Shown: positions 1 to 5,120 of the stretch, piece after piece
Layout: each line of letters starts with the position of its first letter
Numbering within the stretch: the first letter of the stretch is position 1
Assembly: GCA_000504625.1 (NCBI GenBank)
Contig: AZHR01000038.1
Coordinates: 1 to 5,120, forward strand
From: an alpha proteobacterium SCGC AAA240-E13
GTDB taxonomy: Bacteria; Pseudomonadota; Alphaproteobacteria; Pelagibacterales; Pelagibacteraceae
Direction: 5' to 3'
Length of the DNA stretch: 5,120 bases
Notes under the pieces: model-generated
What the model was told of the DNA's origin: nothing
The model's database searches: none
The model's input: only the letters and a program-made list of their open reading frames with translations
Made by a program: the position numbers and the translations under genes

Positions 1-741
1 AATTCAACATATTTTTCTTTAATTCCTTTAGGAAAACAAATTACAGGAACTTTTTTTAACTTAACATGTTCTACAATTTTTAAATTTGGAATATAACAAT
101 AATCAAATAACTTTTCTTTTGGCAATATTCCTGCCCAGGAGTCGAATATTTGTATTACGTCGGCTCCGGAATCAATTTGTTTATCAATATGTAGATAGAT
201 AATTTCTTCTAGCCTTTTCAATAATTTATTAATCAAAAATTTATCTTTCATTATTTTGTTTATATTGATGTTTTTTGTAGGAGACTTTTGATTAATCATG
301 TAAACTAATAATGTCCATGGGGCACCAACAAAACCAATCATACTCTTATTTTCATTAAGTTTTTTTTTTAATTTTTTTTATACTTTCATATATTGGTTGC
401 ATTTTTTTTATAAAAACATTCGTTTCTGTATTTATAATTTTATCCAAAACAAGAGTATCCAATTTAGGTCCAAAATCTTTTTTAAATTCTAAATTTTGTC
501 CTAAACCATAAGGAATCATTAAAATATCAGAAAAAATTATAGCAGCGTCCAAGTCATATCTCTTTAATGGTTGTAAAGAAAGCTCTATACATAATTTTTC
601 ATTCAAACATAAGTTTATAAAGTTTGGATTATATTTTCTTATTTTTCTAAATTCAGGCAAATATCTTCCTGCTTGACGCATAAACCAAATTGGATATTCA
701 TTATATTTCTTTCTTTCTATACAGTTATTTAAGTTTTTCAT
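1..741 (-). CDS. hemE: Uroporphyrinogen decarboxylase, 3'-partial, interrupted by a +1 frameshift in a poly-A run
   Basis: This enzyme (EC 4.1.1.37) removes four carboxyl groups from uroporphyrinogen III to give coproporphyrinogen III in cytosolic heme synthesis. The first 127 residues carry the family signature PIWFMRQAGRYLPEFR (17-32) and the catalytic Asp in FSDIL (D72, equivalent to human Asp86). The literal reading frame then stops at 355-357, after 128 codons. Dropping one A from the ten-A run at 360-369 lets the gene continue to the window edge as LNENKSMIGFVGAPWTLLVY, which holds the second signature (GFxGAPWTL, 136-144) and the active-site Tyr (Y147). IFDSWAG follows at 198-204. About 246 residues are present of the usual 340-350; the C-terminal part, including the NLGHG region, lies outside. 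The start at 741 gives a normal short N-terminus, with no Shine-Dalgarno site. Family assignment is very secure. Whether the frameshift is real is not, so it is listed as a gene rather than a pseudogene. Confidence 0.95.
360..369 (-). other. A10 homopolymer (T10 on + strand) where hemE changes frame
   Basis: The minus strand reads ATT, then ten A, then CTTAATGAA. With ten A the frame reads IKKKT and stops; with nine it reads IKKKLNENKSMIGF, which matches the family spacing before the GAPWTL motif. A second run, A8 (372-379), lies just upstream in the gene. Other long A runs in the window, A11 at 2789-2799 in the SDR gene and A12 at 4290-4301 in coaE, keep frame. The cause may be a sequencing or assembly error, a real indel, or a slippage site. 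Confidence 0.85.
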
Positions 742-776
742 TAATAAATAATATAAATTTAAAGAGTATTATTAGT

Positions 777-785
777 ATTATACCA
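777..785 (-). promoter_or_regulatory. Extended -10 promoter for hemE
   Basis: On the minus strand the sequence reads TGGTATAAT, a perfect sigma-70 -10 hexamer (plus-strand 777-782) with the TGn extension (783-785). Transcription would start near 770, leaving a leader of about 30 nt before the hemE ATG at 741. No good -35 hexamer is seen 16-18 nt upstream, which is tolerable for an extended -10 promoter. This is motif-based only. Confidence 0.6.
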
Positions 786-788
786 TGT

Positions 789-823
789 GAATAAATCTAA
801 TTGTTTTTTTAAACAATTTATTC
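789..823. repeat. Imperfect inverted repeat upstream of the hemE -10 (possible operator)
   Basis: GAATAAA (789-795) pairs with TTTATTC (817-823), and TTGTTT (801-806) pairs with AAACAA (811-816). The loop is four T, and a five-base bulge (796-800) sits on one side. The element lies directly behind the hemE -10 and covers the place of its -35, where a repressor or activator of hemE could bind. I do not recognise it as an FNR, Fur or Irr box. In such AT-rich DNA some symmetry arises by chance. Confidence 0.4.
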
Positions 824-863
824 AAATAATATTAACAGATTAAATTAAAATATCTCTTTATTT

Positions 864-872
864 TGTTATAAT
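864..872 (+). promoter_or_regulatory. Extended -10 promoter for the rightward operon
   Basis: TGTTATAAT is a perfect -10 hexamer (867-872) with a TGn extension (864-866). The best-spaced upstream hexamer is ATTAAA (844-849, 17-bp spacer), a poor -35. A start near 879 would give a leader of about 145 nt before the ATG at 1025. It is the only strong plus-strand candidate I see between hemE and the operon, so it is the likely driver of all six rightward genes. Motif-based inference. Confidence 0.55.
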
Positions 873-913
873 ATTGAGTAATTATTATTTATGAACATTT
901 TTCAGTAATTTTT

Positions 914-940
914 TTATTAACAATATTTTTTTGTTAATAA
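914..940. repeat. Perfect 10-bp inverted repeat in the operon leader
   Basis: TTATTAACAA (914-923) and TTGTTAATAA (931-940) are exact reverse complements around a 7-nt loop, TATTTTT. The stem has a single G-C pair, so as RNA it would be weak; as DNA it is a clean dyad of the size bound by a dimeric regulator. It lies about 35-60 nt downstream of the predicted start and about 85 nt before the first ATG. It could be an operator or a leader hairpin. It is unlikely to be a strong terminator because the stem is AT-only apart from one pair and no T run follows it. Confidence 0.5.
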
Positions 941-1024
941 TTATTAATAAATTAAATTAAATTATATAAATCAAAAATTGAACACTAAAATAAGAAAAGA
1001 AAATGAGTTATTAACAGTTTATAA

Positions 1025-1846
1025 ATGAACAATGTATATAAAATTTTTTTAGTTTCGGATTCAACCGGAGAAACACTTGATAGAATATTTTTAGCCTTAC
1101 ACGCACAATTTTCAAATTTTAATTATAAATCTCATCAATATTCATTTACTAGAACCGAAAATCAAATTTTAAAAATTGTAGATATTTGTAAGAAAAATAA
1201 AAATTCTATAATATTATACACAATCGTTGATAAGAAGCTTGCAAAATTTTTAGAAAATATAAGTAAAAAAGAAAAAATACCATGTTTTGGTGTTCTTGGA
1301 GATTTAATTTTAAGCTTTTCTAAGCTCCTCAATCAAAAGGCATCTCGTATACCAAGCGGACAACATGTCTTGGATGCAGAATATTATAAAAGAATAGAAG
1401 CAATACAATTTACAATGAATCATGATGATGGAAAAGTAGTAAATGATATAGAAAAATCAGATATTGTTCTCTTGGGAATTAGTAGAACAAGCAAAACACC
1501 AACATCAATTTATTTGGCAAATAGGGGATATAAAACTTGCAACATACCAATTATAAATGACAATTCCATACCTAAAAAATTAACAGAAAACCCTAAAATT
1601 TCTTGTGTAATAGGATTAATAGCAGAAGCATCTAGATTATTAGATGTTAGAAAAAATAGAATGACTTCTATAAACGAAGAAAGATCTAGTTCTTATATCG
1701 ATATAGAAAAAATAGAAATAGAAATTGAAATAGCAAATAAAATTTTCAAAAAATATAATTGGCCCGTTATAGATGTTACAAGAAAATCTGTTGAGGAAAC
1801 TGCGGCTTCGGTTTTGAAAATTTATAATATTACACAATCTCCATGA
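1025..1846 (+). CDS. Pyruvate, phosphate dikinase / PEP synthase regulatory protein (DUF299 kinase/pyrophosphorylase)
   Basis: This bifunctional serine/threonine kinase and phosphate-dependent pyrophosphorylase switches pyruvate,phosphate dikinase (or PEP synthase) off by ADP-dependent phosphorylation of a Thr beside its catalytic His, and on again by phosphorolysis. It thus controls pyruvate-PEP interconversion. At 273 residues it is full length. Family marks include VSDSTGET near the N-terminus (10-17), YTIVD (65-69), AEYYKRIEAI (118-127), MNHDDG (131-136), the P-loop-like GISRTSKTPTS (151-161) and a C-terminal PVIDVTRKSVEETAA. The PPDK form is more common in alphaproteobacteria, but sequence alone does not separate the two targets, so no symbol is given. 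The target enzyme is not in the window. The ATG at 1025 places SDSTGET at the usual distance. It is the first gene of the operon and overlaps the next by 4 nt. Confidence 0.93.
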   Translation: MNNVYKIFLVSDSTGETLDRIFLALHAQFSNFNYKSHQYSFTRTENQILKIVDICKKNKNSIILYTIVDKKLAKFLENISKKEKIPCFGVLGDLILSFSKLLNQKASRIPSGQHVLDAEYYKRIEAIQFTMNHDDGKVVNDIEKSDIVLLGISRTSKTPTSIYLANRGYKTCNIPIINDNSIPKKLTENPKISCVIGLIAEASRLLDVRKNRMTSINEERSSSYIDIEKIEIEIEIANKIFKKYNWPVIDVTRKSVEETAASVLKIYNITQSP

Positions 1847-2430
1847 TAAAAAATATTGTTCTAGCTTCACAAAGCGGTGTGAGGAAAAAATTATTAGAAA
1901 AAAATGGAATAAATTGTGAAGTAATGCCAGCAAAAATAGATGAAGACTTAATTAAAAAATCACTTCTTTATGAAAATAATACTCCAGAATTAATTTCTAA
2001 AAACTTAGCAGAATTAAAAGCAAACAAAGTAAGTAAAAAAAACTATGATAAATTGGTTTTAGGAGCTGATAGTGTCATTGATTTAAATGGTAAATTAATT
2101 TCTAAACCAAATAACAGAGAAGAGGCTTTTGCTATTCTTGAAAAATTAAATGGCAAAAAGCACAAACTAATTAGTTCTGTATGTATATCTAAAAATGGAT
2201 CTATGATATGGAATTACACGGATTCCTCTATTTTAACAATGAAACAACTTAATTCGGATGAAATTAAAACATATTTAAAAAAAATAAAAGACAAACAATT
2301 ATATGCTTATGGAGTTTATCAAATAGAGGCTGCTGGTAGATCGTTATTTTCAAAAATAGAAGGGGATGAAAACACTATTATGGGCTTGCCAGTTAAACAG
2401 ATTGGAGATTATTTAAGCAAATATGAGTGA
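1843..2430 (+). CDS. maf: Maf-family nucleoside triphosphate pyrophosphatase
   Basis: Maf proteins (EC 3.6.1.9) hydrolyse non-canonical or excess nucleoside triphosphates to monophosphates and pyrophosphate, acting as cytosolic house-cleaning enzymes; some also affect septum formation. The 195-residue product is of normal length. It shows the N-terminal LASQSGVRKKLL (7-18, the LASxSxxR motif), IDEDL (32-36), GADSVI (74-79) with the likely catalytic Asp76, SKPNNREEA (87-95) and KLNGKKH (101-107). A C-terminal YGVYQIEAAG and KIEGDENTIMGLP (171-183) follow, resembling the YQIEG/GDxxTIxGLP form seen in alphaproteobacterial members. Substrate preference cannot be read from this. Start and stop of neighbours interlock: ATGA is shared with the upstream stop (4 nt), and the stop lies 8 nt inside the following gene, suggesting re-initiation without a Shine-Dalgarno site. 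Confidence 0.93.
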   Translation: MIKNIVLASQSGVRKKLLEKNGINCEVMPAKIDEDLIKKSLLYENNTPELISKNLAELKANKVSKKNYDKLVLGADSVIDLNGKLISKPNNREEAFAILEKLNGKKHKLISSVCISKNGSMIWNYTDSSILTMKQLNSDEIKTYLKKIKDKQLYAYGVYQIEAAGRSLFSKIEGDENTIMGLPVKQIGDYLSKYE

Positions 2431-3100
2431 ATCAGTTTTAATAGTAGGAGTAGGATCTGGTCTTAGTGCTTCTCTAGCACGCTTGTGTGCTTCTAAAAAT
2501 ATGAAGGTAGTTTTAGCTTCAAGAAATATTGAAAAATTAAATGACTTAAAAAAAGAAACTAATGCCAAAACCTATAAATGTAACTCTACTGATATTGAAA
2601 GTGTTTCAAATCTTTTTAAGGAAACAGACAAATTAATAGGGACACCAAATCTTGTTATATATAATGCATCTTCACGTCCTAAAAGAGCTAGTGTAATAGA
2701 ATTAAATCCAAAGCAGATACAAGAAGCTATCAATATAACATGTTTTGGTGCTTTTTTAATTGCTCAAGAGGCAGCCAAAAGAATGGTTAAAAAAAAAAAT
2801 GGAAGTATTTTTTTTACAGGAGCAACAGCAGGTATTAAAGGTTTTGCAAATTCGTCAGCTTTTGCAATGGGTAAATTTGGACTTAGAGGTTTAGCACAAT
2901 CACTTGCTAGAGAACTTCATCCCAAAGGTATTCATATAGCGCATTTTGTTATAGATGGTGCCATTGGTAAAGAATCTTATGGCGATTATCAAACGATAAA
3001 TCCTGACGAAATAGCAAAAACTTATCTTCAATTTTATCATCAGAATAAAAGTGCATGGTCTTGGGAGGTTGAGTTAAGAACTTCAGTAGAAAAATTTTAA
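2423..3100 (+). CDS. Short-chain dehydrogenase/reductase (SDR) family protein with atypical active site
   Basis: The 225-residue protein has an SDR Rossmann fold: a glycine-rich cofactor loop GVGSGLSAS (9-17), ASRN (32-35) after the second strand, YNAS (80-83) in place of NNAG, the helix Asn in INITCFGAF (N104), and a C-terminal DGAI (178-181). The usual Ser-Tyr-Lys triad is not complete: the YxxxK position reads FAMGK (F147, K151), and the strand that normally carries the catalytic Ser reads FTGATAG (131-137). I recall related bacterial SDRs with the same FTGATA, FxxxK, HVVIDGAI and C-terminal VEKF pattern, so this may be a subfamily trait and not decay. It may have a changed reaction or only bind NAD(P). 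Substrate is unknown. It overlaps maf by 8 nt, and its stop directly abuts the aroE start, so it is translated within the operon. Confidence 0.85.
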   Translation: MSESVLIVGVGSGLSASLARLCASKNMKVVLASRNIEKLNDLKKETNAKTYKCNSTDIESVSNLFKETDKLIGTPNLVIYNASSRPKRASVIELNPKQIQEAINITCFGAFLIAQEAAKRMVKKKNGSIFFTGATAGIKGFANSSAFAMGKFGLRGLAQSLARELHPKGIHIAHFVIDGAIGKESYGDYQTINPDEIAKTYLQFYHQNKSAWSWEVELRTSVEKF

Positions 3101-3883
3101 ATGAAAAAATATTTAGTCATAGGAAATCCAATCGAACATTCTTTATCTCCTAAATTACATAACTATTGGATCAATGAAAATAAAATAAAAGCTACTTATG
3201 ATAAGAAGCGGCTTGATGAAAGTGACATTGAAGAAATTATAGATGAAGTTAAAAAAGGAAAAATAGATGGAATAAATGTGACTATACCTTTTAAAAAATC
3301 TGTTATACACTTTCTTGATAAACTAACTCCACTTGCGAAAGAAGCTCAATCAGTTAATACAATTTTTAAAAAAGATAATAAAGTTTTTGGAGATAACACT
3401 GACATCGGTGGTTTCGAGTATGGATTAAAACATATTAATTATAATGTGAAAAATAAAAAAGTATTTATTTTAGGTGCTGGTGGCGTTGTTCCTTCTATTA
3501 TTTTAGCCCTCAAAAGATTAGGAGTATCTAAGATTTCTTTAAGCAACAGAACAAGAGGAAAAGCAGAAGACCTAAAAAAAATTTATTCTAATTTAAAAAT
3601 TATAGATTGGGGTAAAAACACTGATTTTGATATGATTATTAATGCAACGAGTTTAGGTTTAAAAAATAACAATCAAATTAAATTAAATTTTAGTAAAACT
3701 GGATCAAATAAATTATTTTATGATGTAATTTATAATCCAAGAAAGACCAATTTTCTTTTGGAAGGTGAAAGATTAGGTAATAAAATTGAAAATGGTAAAA
3801 TGATGTTTATTTACCAAGCTCAATTAGCATTTAAAGTTTGGCACAATATTTGGCCAAAAATTACTGATAAATTATTAGATTAA
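3101..3883 (+). CDS. aroE: Shikimate dehydrogenase
   Basis: AroE (EC 1.1.1.25) reduces 3-dehydroshikimate to shikimate with NADPH, the fourth step from DAHP toward chorismate and aromatic amino acids. The 260-residue protein is a normal length. The N-terminal shikimate-binding domain has GNPIEHSLSPKLHN (8-21) with S14 and S16, NVTIPFKK (59-66) with the catalytic Lys65, SVNT (N86), and GDNTDIGGF (97-105) with the catalytic Asp101. The nucleotide domain has GAGGVVPS (125-132) and SNRTRGKA (148-155); the NRTxxKA form is typical of NADP-specific enzymes. INATS (180-184), YDVIYNP (207-213) and YQAQLAF (238-244, with Gln239) complete the family marks. All catalytic residues are present, so it should be active. 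The ATG follows the SDR stop with no gap and there is no Shine-Dalgarno site. Confidence 0.97.
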   Translation: MKKYLVIGNPIEHSLSPKLHNYWINENKIKATYDKKRLDESDIEEIIDEVKKGKIDGINVTIPFKKSVIHFLDKLTPLAKEAQSVNTIFKKDNKVFGDNTDIGGFEYGLKHINYNVKNKKVFILGAGGVVPSIILALKRLGVSKISLSNRTRGKAEDLKKIYSNLKIIDWGKNTDFDMIINATSLGLKNNNQIKLNFSKTGSNKLFYDVIYNPRKTNFLLEGERLGNKIENGKMMFIYQAQLAFKVWHNIWPKITDKLLD

Positions 3884-4449
3884 TGATTAGACTTGCAGTT
3901 GTCGGAGACATAGGTTCTGGTAAAAGTTATGTAGCCAAACAATTTGGTTATCCAGTTTTTAATGCTGATCTCGAAGTAACAAGATTATATCAAAAAAGTA
4001 GGAAATGTTATAAGAAATTAAAAAAAGCACTCCCTAAGTATATAGTTTCTTTTCCTATAAAAAAAACTGAAATTTTCAAAGCTATAATGGATCACCAGCT
4101 TAACTTAAAAAAAATTGTCAAAATTGTTCATTCGGAAGTTAGATTAAGTATGAAAAATTTTATTAAAAAAAATAAAAATAAAAAAATAATTATTTTGGAT
4201 ATTCCGCTGTTAATGGAAAATAAAATAAATAAGAAAAAAGATATTTTAATTTTTATAGATGCCAAAAAAAAAGAGATTAATAAAAGATTAAAAAAAAAAA
4301 ATTTTAATACAAAAATATTAAAAAAATTTAAAAAACTTCAACTTCCCATAGAATTTAAAAGACACCAATCAAACTTTATTATAAAAAATAATTTTAAGAG
4401 AAACTCTATAAAAAAAAATGTTAAAAAGGTATTAGAAAAAATTTTATAA
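3883..4449 (+). CDS. coaE: Dephospho-CoA kinase
   Basis: CoaE (EC 2.7.1.24) phosphorylates the 3'-hydroxyl of dephospho-CoA, the last step of coenzyme A synthesis. The 188-residue protein is a little shorter than the usual 195-205. It shows the P-loop GDIGSGKS (8-15), FNAD (26-29) with the likely catalytic Asp29, IVHSEVR (81-87) where most members have HPxVR, and ILDIPLLME (104-112), matching the DVPLLFE substrate-site motif. QLPIEFKRHQSNFIIKN (153-169) corresponds to the conserved QxPxxxKxxxADxVIxN end. Lysine makes up about a quarter of all residues (45 of 188 by hand count), and the lid region (about 128-152) is compressed to Lys-rich low complexity over an A12 tract. The frame holds to the end, so this looks like extreme AT drift in a working gene. 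The ATG overlaps the aroE stop by one base (TAATG). Confidence 0.93.
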   Translation: MIRLAVVGDIGSGKSYVAKQFGYPVFNADLEVTRLYQKSRKCYKKLKKALPKYIVSFPIKKTEIFKAIMDHQLNLKKIVKIVHSEVRLSMKNFIKKNKNKKIIILDIPLLMENKINKKKDILIFIDAKKKEINKRLKKKNFNTKILKKFKKLQLPIEFKRHQSNFIIKNNFKRNSIKKNVKKVLEKIL

Positions 4450-4450
4450 A

Positions 4451-5120
4451 ATGTTAGAAATTGTTTTAGATACAGAAACAACAGGTCTTTCAGTTAAAGA
4501 CGGACACAGAGTAGTTGAAATTGCCTGTATAGAGTTAAGTAACCAAATTCCAACTAAAAAAATATTTCATTGTTTATTAAATCCAGAAGTAAATATCTCC
4601 GAAGATGCATATAAAATACATGGTTATTCAAATGAATTTTTATCTGATAAAAAAAAATTTCCAGATATTGCTGAAAATTTTTTAGAATTTATTAATAATA
4701 AGAAGTTGATTATTCATAATGCAGAATTTGATCTTTCACACTTAAATAATGAATTAAAAATAATTGGTAAAAACACAATAAATAAAAATAGAGTTATCGA
4801 TACTTTGGAGTTAGCGCGTGAAAAATTTCCAGGTTCTGCGATTAATTTGGATTCTTTATGTAAAAAATTTGGAATAAGCAATGCAAAAAGACAAAAGCAT
4901 AATGCGCTAATCGACTGTGAACTGTTAGCGAAAGTTTATATAAATTTAATTGATCAAAAAGAACCCACTTTAGATTTTTCAACACAAAATGAAGTTAACA
5001 ATATTAATAAAAAATCTGTCAAATCAATAAAATATTCAAAAAAAGTTATTAAAATAAAAGAGGAAGAAATTCAACTACATAAAAACTTTTTAAAAAATGA
5101 ATTAAAAAGAAATTTTTTTA
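4451..5120 (+). CDS. dnaQ: DNA polymerase III epsilon subunit (3'-5' proofreading exonuclease), 3'-partial
   Basis: Epsilon is the proofreading exonuclease of the replicative DNA polymerase III core, bound to the alpha subunit. The reading frame is open from the ATG at 4451, one base after the coaE stop, to the window edge (223 codons). The DEDDh exonuclease motifs are intact: ExoI DTETTG (7-12, D7 and E9), ExoII HNAEFD (89-94, D94), and ExoIII HNALID (150-155, H150 and D155). Two short Lys-rich stretches follow the exonuclease fold, which ends near 167. EPTLDF (171-176) sits where the beta-clamp-binding motif is found in epsilon subunits. Family members are around 225-240 residues, so probably only a few codons are missing. 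The spacing suggests translation coupled to coaE. Confidence 0.95.
   Translation, partial: MLEIVLDTETTGLSVKDGHRVVEIACIELSNQIPTKKIFHCLLNPEVNISEDAYKIHGYSNEFLSDKKKFPDIAENFLEFINNKKLIIHNAEFDLSHLNNELKIIGKNTINKNRVIDTLELAREKFPGSAINLDSLCKKFGISNAKRQKHNALIDCELLAKVYINLIDQKEPTLDFSTQNEVNNINKKSVKSIKYSKKVIKIKEEEIQLHKNFLKNELKRNFF

Noticed and set aside
355..741. A complete small gene ending at 355
   Set aside because: The 128-residue product is only the N-terminal third of HemE, and the remainder follows directly in the adjacent frame, so this is one interrupted gene and not a separate short protein.
914..940. Inverted repeat read as an intrinsic terminator
   Set aside because: The stem has one G-C pair only, no T run follows it on the plus strand, and no gene ends just upstream in either direction.
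891..1014. Two tiny ATG-started frames in the operon leader (891-908 and 1003-1014)
   Set aside because: They encode only five and three residues, have no ribosome site, and ATG-stop pairs this short are expected by chance in AT-rich DNA; a leader-peptide role cannot be supported.
1640..1933. Minus-strand open frame of 97 codons across the end of the DUF299 gene and start of maf
   Set aside because: It lies opposite two well-supported genes, is rich in Phe/Ile/Tyr as expected from the complement of Lys/Asn/Ile codons, and matches no family I know.
1025..5120. A new multi-gene system formed by the rightward genes
   Set aside because: Five of the six belong to well-known housekeeping families in an arrangement familiar from alphaproteobacteria; co-transcription does not by itself show a shared new function.

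Overview
The window looks like a piece of a small, AT-rich alphaproteobacterial chromosome. The best guess is a marine SAR11-like (Pelagibacterales) lineage. The basis is the very low GC content, genes with almost no space between them, lysine-, asparagine- and isoleucine-rich proteins, no visible Shine-Dalgarno sites, and a maf / aroE / coaE / dnaQ order that I associate with alphaproteobacteria. The lineage is an inference from memory of gene order and composition, not from a search.

Layout: positions 1-741 on the minus strand hold hemE (uroporphyrinogen decarboxylase), cut by the left edge and broken by a one-base frameshift in a homopolymer run. Positions 742-1024 are a divergent intergenic region with two good extended -10 promoters, one for each direction, and two inverted repeats. 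From 1025 to the right edge, six plus-strand genes are packed end to end: a DUF299 kinase/pyrophosphorylase (PPDK/PEP-synthase regulator), a Maf nucleotide pyrophosphatase, an SDR-family protein, aroE, coaE and dnaQ (cut by the right edge). Junctions are -4, -8, 0, -1 and +1 nt, so this is almost certainly one operon with coupled translation.

The genes are housekeeping: heme synthesis on one side; on the other, control of pyruvate/PEP interconversion, removal of non-canonical nucleotides, the shikimate pathway (which consumes PEP), the last step of CoA synthesis, and replication proofreading. They do not form one pathway. I see no mobile element, CRISPR array, RNA gene, defence system or other new multi-gene system. 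The points worth a second look are the hemE frameshift at an A10 tract, the SDR protein that lacks the catalytic Tyr, the symmetric elements in the hemE/regulator intergenic region, the extreme lysine content of CoaE, and a possible clamp-binding motif in DnaQ.
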